This document shows positions 20,168 to 30,294 of a stretch of 64,000 nt of DNA, piece by piece. Below the pieces are notes generated by a model. The model was given only the letters and a program-made list of their open reading frames with translations. It did no database searches and had not been told where the DNA came from. A program made the translations under genes and the position numbers. Position 1 is the first letter of the stretch. Every line of letters starts with the position of its first letter. The DNA comes from Acidobacteriota bacterium (lineage in GTDB: Bacteria; Acidobacteriota; Terriglobia; Terriglobales; Acidobacteriaceae): NCBI GenBank assembly GCA_021805025.1, contig JAJZGF010000003.1:1-64000 (forward strand), read 5' to 3'.

Positions 20168-21508
20168 TCAACTTGCGCTCGCAACGGGATTGAGTTCGAT
20201 GCGCTTGATCTCGCCCACGATCGGGCCATAACTCACAATGGCACAGAAGGCAATCAGCGCGACAAAAATCAATGCGCCGTTGTACGAGTGTGTCTTCTCT
20301 ACGATGTAGCCGATGATGAGCGGCGTCGTGACCCCGGCCATATTGCCGCACAGATTAAACAAGGCGCCGTTCATGCCGACCATCCCTTGTGGCGAAGTGT
20401 CGGAAACGACAGTCCAACCCAGTGCGCCAATTCCCTTGCCGAAAAACGAAATGGACATGAACAGCAACATGATGCTTTGCGCGCTCGCGTAGTTGCAGGC
20501 AATGATGGTCATTGAAAGTGCCATTCCGACCATGATGGGCGCTTTGCGCGAGAGGCTGAGCGAAAAGCCGCTTTTGAGAAGCCGGTCAGAAATCACGCCG
20601 CCCAGAATTCCGCCGATTCCTCCGCAGAGCCCGGGCACAGCGGCCGCTAAACCGACCTTCAGAACTGACATGTGCCGTGCCTGCGCCAGGTAGAGGGGAA
20701 ACCAGGTAAGAAAGAACCAGGTAAGCGTAGTGATGCAATATTGGCCGATATAGACTCCCACTAACATGCGATAGCTTAACAGCACTTTTACCGTGGCCCA
20801 GGTGAGTGTGTTCTTCTTCGCGCCTGCCCGCGCGTCGGTATTTACCAGGCCTCCACCGCGCTCGATAAATTCAACCTCTGACTGAGAGATGCGCGGATGT
20901 TCCTTGACCCCGTAAATGCTTGTGAACCAGACAACCGTCAGCCCAGCCCCGAGGACGCCCAGAAACCAGAAACAGCTTTGCCAGCCGGCCGCGTGAATGA
21001 GCCATCCGAAGATAGGAGCAAAAATGGGCAACGCGAAATACTGCGACGAGTTGAAGATCGCGGATGCACGCCCGCGTTCGCTGGTTGGAAACCAGGCTGC
21101 GACAATACGGCCGTTCCCCGGAAAAACCGGCGATTGCGCCAGGCCCGAGAGCAGCCTGAGGAAAAAGATTACGGTGAAGACGGCGCCTGCTGTTCCATAG
21201 CCGGCGAGGCCGGTCAGAAAAGCGAAGATAGACCACAGCACAATGCTGATGCCGTAGACACGTTTGGAACCAAAACGGTCGAGCAGACCCCCGGAAGGTA
21301 GCTGCCCCAAAGCATAAGCCCAACCGAATCCAAAGAGCAGATAGCCCATCCTTTCCGGGCTGAGGTTCATCTCTTTCGGCATCGAAGCCGCTGCCTGGGA
21401 AATGGCAGAGCGGTCAGCAAAACTGAAGCAGCTCACCACAAAAAGAATGCTGATGATGAGATAGCGAATGCGAGTTTGCCGGGCTTCAGCCAAAGTAAGG
21501 TTTTCCAT
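20168..21508 (-). CDS. MFS transporter, GudP/GarP-like glucarate/galactarate permease
   Basis: MGYLLFGFGWAYALGQLPSGGLLDRFGSKRVYGISI, PVFPGNGRIVAAWFPTSERGRASAIFNSSQYFALPIFAPIFGWL. Confidence 0.85.
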   Translation of the reverse strand: MENLTLAEARQTRIRYLIISILFVVSCFSFADRSAISQAAASMPKEMNLSPERMGYLLFGFGWAYALGQLPSGGLLDRFGSKRVYGISIVLWSIFAFLTGLAGYGTAGAVFTVIFFLRLLSGLAQSPVFPGNGRIVAAWFPTSERGRASAIFNSSQYFALPIFAPIFGWLIHAAGWQSCFWFLGVLGAGLTVVWFTSIYGVKEHPRISQSEVEFIERGGGLVNTDARAGAKKNTLTWATVKVLLSYRMLVGVYIGQYCITTLTWFFLTWFPLYLAQARHMSVLKVGLAAAVPGLCGGIGGILGGVISDRLLKSGFSLSLSRKAPIMVGMALSMTIIACNYASAQSIMLLFMSISFFGKGIGALGWTVVSDTSPQGMVGMNGALFNLCGNMAGVTTPLIIGYIVEKTHSYNGALIFVALIAFCAIVSYGPIVGEIKRIELNPVASAS

Positions 21509-21574
21509 TCCGATCAGGTGGCTCTGCGCTGGTTATGATTCGTTCTGACGGTATCATGCTGAAGGCTGCGGGCC

Positions 21575-22675
21575 TCAGGCGGTTTCTTTTAGCGACTGAA
21601 TCAGGCCGCGGATATAGCCGTAGCAGAATGCGAACGACTGTAACGAGCCTGGGTCGTTTGCGGCCAGTGGTACATGATCGGGCATCAGCATGTAGGGATA
21701 GCCAACCTCACGATAGACCTTGATCGCCTTCACGAAATCGATATCGCCCTCATCCGGGTAAACCTCAATAAAGTCGTTGCGATGGCCGCGAATATTCCGA
21801 AAATGCACGTTGAATATCTTCTTGCGCGTGCCGAAGTAGCGAATGACGTCAAAGATTTCAACCCCCGGATCCTCCAGATCCTCCGAGATGGTCCCCTGGC
21901 AAAAGTTCAGGCCGTGATAGGGGCTCTCCTGAATGGTGATGAATTTCTTCAGACCGTCAACCGTGCCGAGCACACGGTTTACGCCCTGGTAGCCTTCGGG
22001 CGGAACGCCTGGATCCTGCGGATGACACGCCATACGAATCTTGTATTCGTTGGCCACGGGAATCACGCGGTCGAGAAAGTAGGAGATTCGTTCCCAGAAG
22101 GCATCTGCGCTCACAACGCCGGCCCTGGTGAGCGGCGTCTTCGGGCGCGCCTCTGACAGTTTCCACTGGTGATACAGTGCATCGCCGCGCCCCTGCACGC
22201 GCCCGGTGCGGAGTACGCCAAGAATGCTCATGTTGTACTTGATCGATGGAATCCCCGCCAGGGAGCAATTGCGAATGAAGACCTGCAACTGCTCGATGTC
22301 GCGGTCGCGCTCGGGACTCTCGGCCAGCATGATCGCCGGATGCTTTTCGGTATCGATATAGCTGGACTCGAGGAACGGCGGCGCCGTGCAATCAACGCTG
22401 ATGCCGAACTTGCCGGCCATATCGATCATGCGTTGCAACTCGTCCACGGTTGCGTAGAGACGGTCGCCCTCAATCTGGGGATAACCGCAGATGTGGCGTA
22501 CGCCATAGCGAGCGAGATAGGCAAGGTGTGCATCGTTGGTGGGTGCGGTCTGGTCTCCCAGCTTCATAAGCACAGGATGGGATGCGGTCTCCGCGCTGCG
22601 GGAAGTGCCTGGAGCTGGGCTTGCCACTGCCAGTCCGGCACTTCCGCTCGAAACGATGAACTCCCTCCGATTCAT
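21575..22675 (-). CDS. Mannonate dehydratase (UxuA)-like TIM-barrel protein with Tat signal
   Basis: MNRREFIVSSGSAGLAVASPAPG Tat-like leader; KIRMACHPQDPGVPPEGYQGVNRVLG, NFCQGTISEDL, NVHFRNIRGH. Confidence 0.7.
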   Translation of the reverse strand: MNRREFIVSSGSAGLAVASPAPGTSRSAETASHPVLMKLGDQTAPTNDAHLAYLARYGVRHICGYPQIEGDRLYATVDELQRMIDMAGKFGISVDCTAPPFLESSYIDTEKHPAIMLAESPERDRDIEQLQVFIRNCSLAGIPSIKYNMSILGVLRTGRVQGRGDALYHQWKLSEARPKTPLTRAGVVSADAFWERISYFLDRVIPVANEYKIRMACHPQDPGVPPEGYQGVNRVLGTVDGLKKFITIQESPYHGLNFCQGTISEDLEDPGVEIFDVIRYFGTRKKIFNVHFRNIRGHRNDFIEVYPDEGDIDFVKAIKVYREVGYPYMLMPDHVPLAANDPGSLQSFAFCYGYIRGLIQSLKETA

Positions 22676-22925
22676 GTGTTCCTTTCCTCCAAAGCATCAC
22701 TATTCGGATTCCGCCGAGCCGGCGTCTATGGTCCCCATATGTATGCCATTCATCGCTCCATCGTTAAGCCGCTTGATTGGCTGCGGGGGAAGTGTTCGCT
22801 GGGACCAAATGGCCTCTATCTGCTTCAGCCAAGCTCATGCAGGGACATAGACCTTGTATGCGCGTGAGCACACGCTTGTAAAGTTGCGTCCGAAAGGTCA
22901 ATCGCCGGCGTTATGATTTGTTGCA

Positions 22926-24311
22926 GTGGTCGCGAATGAGACCACTCCCAAGGATCAGATGAGCGGAGATCGATCGAGCACCGCGGGGAAATCGCCGCGC
23001 GTTACTGCCATGCGAATTGTGCCTGTAGCGGGCCAGGACAGCATGCTGCTTAACTTGAGCGGAGCGCATGGGCCCTATTTCACGCGCAATCTCGCCATCC
23101 TGACAGACGAAGCAGGAAACTCCGGCGTGGGCGAGGTGCCGGGGGGCGAAACGATCCGCCAGGTGCTCGAGGATGCCCGGACGCTGGTCATCGGGCGCGA
23201 CATCGCCTCTCACCATGCAATCTTGAACGAAGTTCAGAATCGTTTTGCGGACCAGGATTCGGGCGGACGAGGTCATCAGACTTTTGATCAGCGCGTAGCG
23301 ATTCATGCAATGACGGCCATTGAATCGGCGCTGCTTGACCTTCTGGGTCAGTTCCTCGGTCTGCCCGTTGCGGCCTTGCTCGGGGAGGGCCAGCAGCGAA
23401 ACAGCGTGCCGATGCTCGGCTATCTATTCTTCGTTGGCGACAGCAAAAAGACTGGCCTCGGCTACCGACGCGCAGGCGATGCCGCAAGCGGCTGGTTTCG
23501 CCTTCGCGATGAGGAGGCCCTGACGCCGGAGGCCATTGTGCGACTCGCCGAAGCGGCCTGCGAGAAGTATGGCTTCAAGGACTTCAAACTGAAAGGCGGC
23601 GTGTTGCCCGGCGCCGAAGAGATGCAGACCGTGGAGGCGCTGGCTCATCGCTTTCCGCAGGCTCGAATTACGATCGACCCCAACGGTGCATGGAAATTAA
23701 ACGAAGCTATCGAATTGTGCAGGGGAAAACAACAAGTGCTGGCCTACGCGGAGGATCCGTGCGGAGCGGAGCAGGGATTCTCAGGTCGGGAGATCATGGC
23801 CGAATTTCGCCAGGCCGCGAGCCTGCCCACTGCGACAAATATGATAGCCACGGATTGGCGGCAGCTCAGGCACGCGATCCAATTGCGCGCGGTCGATATT
23901 CCGTTGGCCGATCCTCATTTCTGGACAATGCAAGGCTCCGTGCGTGTAGCACAAACCTGCCGCGATAATGGACTCACCTGGGGATCGCACTCGAACAACC
24001 ATTTTGACATTTCCTTGGCCATGATGACCCATGTGGCCGCTGCAGCGCCGGGCGAGATCACGGCCATTGATACCCACTGGATATGGCAGGATGGGCAGTA
24101 TCTCACGCGAAATCCGTTTGAGATCAAAGAGGGTGCGATTGCCGTGCCGGACCGCGTCGGACTCGGCGTCGATCTTGATCTTGACGCAATCGAGCGCGCA
24201 CATGAGCTTTACAAAATGAGAAGCCTGGGCGCGCGCGACGATGCCGTCGCAATGCAGTTTCTGATTCCGGACTGGAAGTTCGATTCCAAACGTCCGTGCC
24301 TTGTGCGATAA
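22926..24311 (+). CDS. gudD: Glucarate dehydratase (enolase superfamily)
   Basis: [96 protein letters not shown]. True start may be 22959. Confidence 0.92.
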   Translation: MVANETTPKDQMSGDRSSTAGKSPRVTAMRIVPVAGQDSMLLNLSGAHGPYFTRNLAILTDEAGNSGVGEVPGGETIRQVLEDARTLVIGRDIASHHAILNEVQNRFADQDSGGRGHQTFDQRVAIHAMTAIESALLDLLGQFLGLPVAALLGEGQQRNSVPMLGYLFFVGDSKKTGLGYRRAGDAASGWFRLRDEEALTPEAIVRLAEAACEKYGFKDFKLKGGVLPGAEEMQTVEALAHRFPQARITIDPNGAWKLNEAIELCRGKQQVLAYAEDPCGAEQGFSGREIMAEFRQAASLPTATNMIATDWRQLRHAIQLRAVDIPLADPHFWTMQGSVRVAQTCRDNGLTWGSHSNNHFDISLAMMTHVAAAAPGEITAIDTHWIWQDGQYLTRNPFEIKEGAIAVPDRVGLGVDLDLDAIERAHELYKMRSLGARDDAVAMQFLIPDWKFDSKRPCLVR

Positions 24312-24313
24312 CA

Positions 24314-25882
24314 ATGAGCGATGGCCGGAAAGCAGCGATGAATCCTTTTCTTCAGCCCCGATACATTCGCGTTCACGAGAACGACAACGTCGCTGTTGTG
24401 GTGAACCAGGGCGGCCTGCCCGCTGGCAGCAGATTCGCCTGCGGCTTAGTGCTCACAGAGATGATCCCGGAGACGCACAAAGTCGCGCTCGCCGATCTGG
24501 TGGAGGGCGATGCCATTGTGCGCTACGGTGTCGTCATCGGCCATGCAAAGCGCGCCATTCAACGTGGAAATTGGGTGCACGAGGGGCTGGTGATTCTGCC
24601 CGATGCGCCGCTGCTCGCGGACTGCCCGCTTGCAACTGCGGTGCCCAAAACTCTTCCGAAGCTGGATGGATTCACTTTCGAGGGCTTCCGCAATATCGAC
24701 GGATCCGTGGGAACCAGAAATATCCTCGGCATCAGCACCACCGTCCAGTGCGTAGCCGCCACCGTTGCATACGCGGTCAGGCGCATCAAGGCCGAGATGC
24801 TGCCGCACTATCCCAACGTAGACGATGTCATTGCGATTACCCACCCATACGGTTGCGGCGTAGCCATCGATGCTCCAGGCGCCGCGGTGCCCATTCGCAC
24901 ACTCCGCAACCTGAGTCTGCATCCCAATCTCGGCGGGGAGCTCTTGCTGGTGAGCCTCGGATGCGAAAAGCTGCAACCGGAGCGGTTGATGCCCTCCGGC
25001 ACGCTTCCGGTGCTCAATGAGGAATCCTCGCTCACCGTAATGCAGGACGCGCAGCAGGGGTTTGGCGAGATTGTCGACGCCATCATGACACTGGCCGAGA
25101 GAAAGCTGAAGAAACTGAATGAGCGGCGGCGCATTTCATGTCCTGCATCCGATCTGGTTGTAGGTTTGCAGTGCGGCGGCTCTGACGCACTCTCCGGCGT
25201 GACCGCGAATCCTGCGGTTGGGTTCACCGCCGATCTGCTGGTAAGGGCCGGCGCGACGGTGATGTTTTCTGAGGTCACCGAGGTGCGCGATGCCGCTCAT
25301 CTTCTCACCGCACGTGCGGCGACGCCGGAGATCGCGCAGGACCTTGTGCGAGAGATGGCGTGGTTTGACGAGTACCTGCACGCGGGCGGGGCTGATCGCG
25401 CTGCGAACCCCACGCCCGGCAACAAAAAGGGCGGGCTGGCCAACGTGGTGGAGAAGGCGATGGGCTCAATCGCAAAAGCAGGCAGCACCGCATTGATGGG
25501 GGTGACGGGTCCGGGCCAGCGCGTCACGCAGAAGGGGCTCGTCTTCGCAGCCACGCCGGCAAGCGATTTCATCTGCGGCACGCTGCAGTTGGCCGCCTCG
25601 ATGAATATGCACATCTTCACCACCGGTCGCGGCACGCCATACGGCTTGGCCATGACGCCGGTTATCAAGGTATCCACCAACAGCGGGCTCGCGACTCGCT
25701 GGAGCGATCTGATCGACGTGGATGCGGGAAAGATTGCCACGGCAGAGGCAACAATCGAAGAGGTCGGTTGGGAAATCTTCCGGCTGATCCTTGAAGTCGC
25801 CAGCGGACGCAAAGAAACCTGGGCGGATCACTGGGGCCTGCACAACGATCTCGTGCTCTTCAATCCAGGCCCTGTGACGTAG
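24314..25882 (+). CDS. garD: Galactarate dehydratase
   Basis: [96 protein letters not shown]. Confidence 0.9.
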   Translation: MSDGRKAAMNPFLQPRYIRVHENDNVAVVVNQGGLPAGSRFACGLVLTEMIPETHKVALADLVEGDAIVRYGVVIGHAKRAIQRGNWVHEGLVILPDAPLLADCPLATAVPKTLPKLDGFTFEGFRNIDGSVGTRNILGISTTVQCVAATVAYAVRRIKAEMLPHYPNVDDVIAITHPYGCGVAIDAPGAAVPIRTLRNLSLHPNLGGELLLVSLGCEKLQPERLMPSGTLPVLNEESSLTVMQDAQQGFGEIVDAIMTLAERKLKKLNERRRISCPASDLVVGLQCGGSDALSGVTANPAVGFTADLLVRAGATVMFSEVTEVRDAAHLLTARAATPEIAQDLVREMAWFDEYLHAGGADRAANPTPGNKKGGLANVVEKAMGSIAKAGSTALMGVTGPGQRVTQKGLVFAATPASDFICGTLQLAASMNMHIFTTGRGTPYGLAMTPVIKVSTNSGLATRWSDLIDVDAGKIATAEATIEEVGWEIFRLILEVASGRKETWADHWGLHNDLVLFNPGPVT

Positions 25883-26007
25883 CACCCGCGCGGAACCTCT
25901 CCATTCAAATTCAGCCCAAAAGGGCAGAGCCTCGTCGTGCAATGAAACGTCTCGCAGCGGTTTCGCGGCGCACGCGCGCCGGACAACCGCTACTTGCGAC
26001 GCTCCCG

Positions 26008-27321
26008 TTATCTCCGGATTGCACCAGCCGGCATCTCGGCGGTGTTAGTCGTCTCCAGCCGTGAGCGATGCGCCCAAAGGCCCAGCCCCGGATTCGCAAT
26101 GAAAAAGATCTCTTCGCCGTCCACCGTATTCCATCCGTGGCTGAGTTTCGCGGGGTCATAGCGTTTCATCATCTCGCCAAGATCACCATACGCAAACCCT
26201 ACGCCTTCGACCTCGGCTTTGCTCAGATGACCGGGGCACCAGGTGATTTTGAAGCGACCTTCGGAGGAGCCATGAATCAGATGCGCGGCCGCACTCAGTT
26301 CATTGGCCAGATCTGCATTGCCCTCCACCGCTGCCAGCGTTGCAGGCGTACCGTGATATCCATACTTGCGAATCAACCCATCGATTGTCTTGTCTTCCCC
26401 AAACTCCCGCACCGCGGGTGCCAGTACGATCAGTTCGCCTCCATCGGCCAACGCCATCCGCGTGCGATACACCGCCTTGTTGCCAAGCCACGTCGAGTGA
26501 AACTCATGCGGATCGAGGTAGACTACGGCTTTTCGGATGGGTTGTTCCACCAACTCGAAATTCACCTTCAGGCTCAGCTCCGCCGCGCGGTGGAAGCACT
26601 CCACATCATCCCCGATGAAGAGCCCGCGCACTGCCAGTTCTCCATCAGCTCGCCTGCCAACAACGGTCAGCACATATACAATCGGCAGGTGCCGAAGAAA
26701 ATGGTCCGATGCATAGTTCAGCACAGCCCGCACGGGGTTTTCCGCGCGGCCCATGATGCGCTCCATGCCATACACTGCGCCGAGGTAGTGGCTGCGATTG
26801 ATCCCCTCGCGTCCGCCCGTGCCCACCAGAATGTTCTTGTTGTAATTCGCCATGCCGATCACTTCATGGGGCACCACTTGACCGACGGAGAGAATCAGGT
26901 CGAACCCACCTTGCGCGATCAGCCGATTTACTTGTGCAGGCCACGCAAAGTTCAGTTTGCCCTCTGATTGCTCGCGAATAAACTCTGCAGGCACTTCGCC
27001 GACTGTTTCAATATCCGTGCGCCAGTTATGCACGCGGAACAGCGCCTGCGGCACATCGCCGAACATGCCTCTAAGTTGTGCAGGCTGCATGGCCGTGTGC
27101 GTGCCCAACGCGGGAAGCACCGCCTGCAAGTTCTCGCCATAGTGCTTCCAGGCTGCGTGGGTAAGTGCGCCCGCTTGCGAGTGCGCCCGCGTCTGGTCCG
27201 GCGGGACCGCAAGCACGCGCCGGCGCGGACCCAGCTTTGCAAGGCTCTCCGCCAGCAGATCATTCAGTTGACCCAAAGAAAAATCGGATTGGACGCTACC
27301 GACTGCGCAGTACAGACTCAT
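26008..27321 (-). CDS. LarA-like nickel-dependent 2-hydroxyacid racemase/epimerase homolog
   Basis: PPDQTRAHSQAG (DHTRP-equivalent), LGTHTAMQ, SVGQVVPHEVIGMANYNKNILVGTGGREGINRSHYLG; overall lactate-racemase-domain architecture. Confidence 0.75.
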   Translation of the reverse strand: MSLYCAVGSVQSDFSLGQLNDLLAESLAKLGPRRRVLAVPPDQTRAHSQAGALTHAAWKHYGENLQAVLPALGTHTAMQPAQLRGMFGDVPQALFRVHNWRTDIETVGEVPAEFIREQSEGKLNFAWPAQVNRLIAQGGFDLILSVGQVVPHEVIGMANYNKNILVGTGGREGINRSHYLGAVYGMERIMGRAENPVRAVLNYASDHFLRHLPIVYVLTVVGRRADGELAVRGLFIGDDVECFHRAAELSLKVNFELVEQPIRKAVVYLDPHEFHSTWLGNKAVYRTRMALADGGELIVLAPAVREFGEDKTIDGLIRKYGYHGTPATLAAVEGNADLANELSAAAHLIHGSSEGRFKITWCPGHLSKAEVEGVGFAYGDLGEMMKRYDPAKLSHGWNTVDGEEIFFIANPGLGLWAHRSRLETTNTAEMPAGAIRR

Positions 27322-27570
27322 GCCATAAGATTACTCCCACAGACGCATGAGCGCCGACGAATGGAAAGGACCCGCGATGGGCAAGCGCCGCACCAGCCCA
27401 GGCACCCGACGCCATGCGCTACTGAACCACGCGCCACATGCTAGACTTCCCCTGCATTGTGCAACGTTGCTGCTTGAGGCTTGAACCACATGCCCACCCG
27501 CAGTCAATGCAACTTCCCGTAGACCCAGGAGGCCGCTATGCTTCGTGCTCCATTCGATTTCAGAAGCCCC

Positions 27571-28965
27571 ATGAATATCAGCCGCCGCCAGTTTTTCCAG
27601 TCCGCAGCTGCCACCGCGGCCATTATCGCCAGTCCCCTTGCCCGCGCCAGCCGCATGCCTGCCTCGAACCGCATCACCATCGGCGTCATCGGCTGGGGCA
27701 TGATGGGGCCGGCAAACACCAAATCCTTCCTCTCCTTTGACGATTGCCAGGTCGTCGCTGCCTGCGACATCCACACCGGACACCTGCAGGCAGCGGTCGA
27801 CACCGTCAACAGCCATTACGGCAATAAGGACTGCCGCGCCTATCACGACTATCGCGAGCTGATTGCGCGCGACGACATTGACGCCCTCATGATCGCCATT
27901 CCCGATCACTGGCACGCAATTGTCGCCACAGAGGCCGCCGCCCGCAAAAAGGACATCTACGGCGAAAAGCCGCTCGCCCGCACCATCGCCGAGCAGCAGG
28001 CTATCGTCCGCGCTGTCCAGCAGAACAACATCATCTGGCAAACCGGCTCCTGGCAGCGTTCCCTGCCCCAGTTCCATAAGGCGGCGGAGATCGTACGCAA
28101 CGGCCTGATCGGCAACGTCAGCCATGTTGAGGTTGGCCTCCCCGGCGGCCATCACGACTTTCCCGGCACAGTTCCCTCGCTGCTCAAGCGCCTCGCGGCT
28201 CTTCCCGACAAGATCACCAGCCCTGCCCAGATCGTCCCCGGCACCCCCGCGTGGAACCTCGCAGTCACCGAGCCGCCACCCGAGCTCGACTACAACACCT
28301 GGATCGGCCCCTCCAAAATGGAGCCTTACATTGAGCAGCGCGTCTACCAGAACTGGCGCTGGAACTACAACACCGGCGGCGGCCAGCTCCTGGACTGGAT
28401 CGGCCACCACGGCGACATCGCACATTGGGGCCTTGGCTTTGACTCGACCGGACCGTCTGAGGTCGAGGGCTTCGGCGAGTTCCCGCCCGCCCACGCCGTC
28501 TGGAACACCGCAACGAAGTACACCGTCGAGTGCCTCTATCGCAAAGAGGTGACAGGATATGCCAACGATGTCCACATCACCATCGCCGGAGGCTCGCCCG
28601 CCATTGCGATGGGAACCAAATGGATTGGCCCCGACGGGTGGGTCTGGGTGGACCGCAGCGGCTTTGACGCCTCAAATCCCGACTGGGTCAACGAGGAATC
28701 TCTTCCCGAAAGCCAACGCAAGGTCAAACTCTACGAGTCCTCCGAGCATCGTCGCAACTTTCTCGACTGCGTCAAATCCCGCAAGCCCACCATCGCTCCC
28801 GTCGAGACGGCGCACCACTCGATCATCCCCGGCCATCTCGGCCTCATCTCCATGCTCACCGGCCGCAAGCTCCAGTGGGACGTCGCCAACGAAACCATTC
28901 TCAACGACCCCGTGGCCAGCGCGCTGCTGACGCGCCCCTACCGGACGCCTTACAAGCTCGCGTGA
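27571..28965 (+). CDS. Gfo/Idh/MocA-family oxidoreductase with Tat signal
   Basis: ISRRQFFQSAAATAAIIAS; ITIGVIGWGMMGPANTKSFLSFDDCQVVAACD; YGEKPLARTIAEQQAIV (EKP motif). Confidence 0.9.
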   Translation: MNISRRQFFQSAAATAAIIASPLARASRMPASNRITIGVIGWGMMGPANTKSFLSFDDCQVVAACDIHTGHLQAAVDTVNSHYGNKDCRAYHDYRELIARDDIDALMIAIPDHWHAIVATEAAARKKDIYGEKPLARTIAEQQAIVRAVQQNNIIWQTGSWQRSLPQFHKAAEIVRNGLIGNVSHVEVGLPGGHHDFPGTVPSLLKRLAALPDKITSPAQIVPGTPAWNLAVTEPPPELDYNTWIGPSKMEPYIEQRVYQNWRWNYNTGGGQLLDWIGHHGDIAHWGLGFDSTGPSEVEGFGEFPPAHAVWNTATKYTVECLYRKEVTGYANDVHITIAGGSPAIAMGTKWIGPDGWVWVDRSGFDASNPDWVNEESLPESQRKVKLYESSEHRRNFLDCVKSRKPTIAPVETAHHSIIPGHLGLISMLTGRKLQWDVANETILNDPVASALLTRPYRTPYKLA

Positions 28966-29041
28966 GTGCAAATCATTGCTGCTTTTTGCGGTAGACGGGG
29001 CGCCACGCAAGATGCCTGGCGCGCAGATCTCGCCGTCCGGT

Positions 29042-30283
29042 TCACTCGTACCGCAGCGCCTCAATCGGGTCCAGGTTCGCTGCGCGTATCGCCGGAATCA
29101 TCCCGCTCACCAGCCCCGTAACAGCTAGGATCACCGTGGCCACAATCACTGAGAGCGGCGAAATCTTCAAATAGATATCCGCACCCTCAGCGTGCAGGGC
29201 CAAAGCACTATAGAACGGAATTCGTCCCACCAATATCGACACTAGATACGCCAGCACAATTCCGCTCATGCCCCCCACACCAGTAATCACAAAAGCCTCT
29301 GCCAGAAACTGCAGCAGGATATGCCGCTTCTGCGCACCCAGCGCCTTCTCCACGCCAATCTCCCGGGTGCGCTGCTGCACCGCCACCAGCATGATGTTCA
29401 TCAGTCCGATTCCCGCTATGCCCAGCGTGAGCGCGCCCACCAGGGACAGCAGCACCTGCAGTGCCAGTGAGAGAATCTGGAACTGGTGCAGCTCGGTCAT
29501 CAGGTTTGCAACATAAATGGCGTTGTGGTCTGAGGGCCGAAAGTGATGCGCCACGGCCAGCGTCTCGCGCAGACTCTTCTCCACCATCTGGTAGTCGCCG
29601 CGATAGTTGAACCATATCCCATCAAGGTATTTCGTGTCCTTGATGTCGCTCATGGTACTGAACGGGACATAGATCTGGCGGTTGCGATCGTTGTCTTCGC
29701 CCTCCTGCATCTTGGGCGCCAGCACTCCGACGACGGTGAACAGCACGCCATTCAGCCGGATCGTCTCGCCCACTCCCCATCCGCCCGAGAAGAGCTTCGT
29801 CTTGGCTTCCGATCCAATCACGCATACGTGCGCCCGCTGCTGCTCTTCCTCGCCGTTAAAGAACCGCCCCTGATCCGTGTCCAGTTTCCAAATGTCCTGG
29901 AAAACGGGGAGCACGCCATTCACCGTCCACGTATAGGTGTGCAGGTCGTTCTGTACAGGCACATCTTTCTGCACCTGCGGCGAGATACGCTCAATCCCTG
30001 GAACACTGATCGCTACGCGGTCCAGATCGTCCTGGGTAAACCGCACCAGCACACCGGACTTCTCTCCGCCAGCCTGCTCGCTGGTACGACCCGGAAAGGT
30101 ACCGATGATGTTGGTGCCCCACTGGGCAAAAATGGCCTCAATGGCGCGGCTGAATCCCGCGCCATAGGCCAGCAACAGCACCACCGTGGCGATTCCCCAG
30201 GCCATGCCAATCATGGTGATGGCCGTGCGCCGCCGGTTGTAGACCATCGCCTCCCAGGCCTGACCCCAGATATCTTTGAACAT
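29042..30283 (-). CDS. MacB-type ABC transporter permease
   Basis: RRTAITMIGMAWGIATVVLLLAYGAG; GIAGIGLMNIMLVAVQQRTREIGVEKALGAQKRHIL; ANLDPIEALRYE. Confidence 0.9.
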   Translation of the reverse strand: MFKDIWGQAWEAMVYNRRRTAITMIGMAWGIATVVLLLAYGAGFSRAIEAIFAQWGTNIIGTFPGRTSEQAGGEKSGVLVRFTQDDLDRVAISVPGIERISPQVQKDVPVQNDLHTYTWTVNGVLPVFQDIWKLDTDQGRFFNGEEEQQRAHVCVIGSEAKTKLFSGGWGVGETIRLNGVLFTVVGVLAPKMQEGEDNDRNRQIYVPFSTMSDIKDTKYLDGIWFNYRGDYQMVEKSLRETLAVAHHFRPSDHNAIYVANLMTELHQFQILSLALQVLLSLVGALTLGIAGIGLMNIMLVAVQQRTREIGVEKALGAQKRHILLQFLAEAFVITGVGGMSGIVLAYLVSILVGRIPFYSALALHAEGADIYLKISPLSVIVATVILAVTGLVSGMIPAIRAANLDPIEALRYE

Positions 30284-30294
30284 GACGGCCTTCC

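Noticed and set aside
27331-28575. 414-aa minus-strand ORF antisense to the Gfo/Idh gene
   Set aside because: V/G/A-rich translation with no family motifs; opposite strand is a clear Gfo/Idh/MocA protein.
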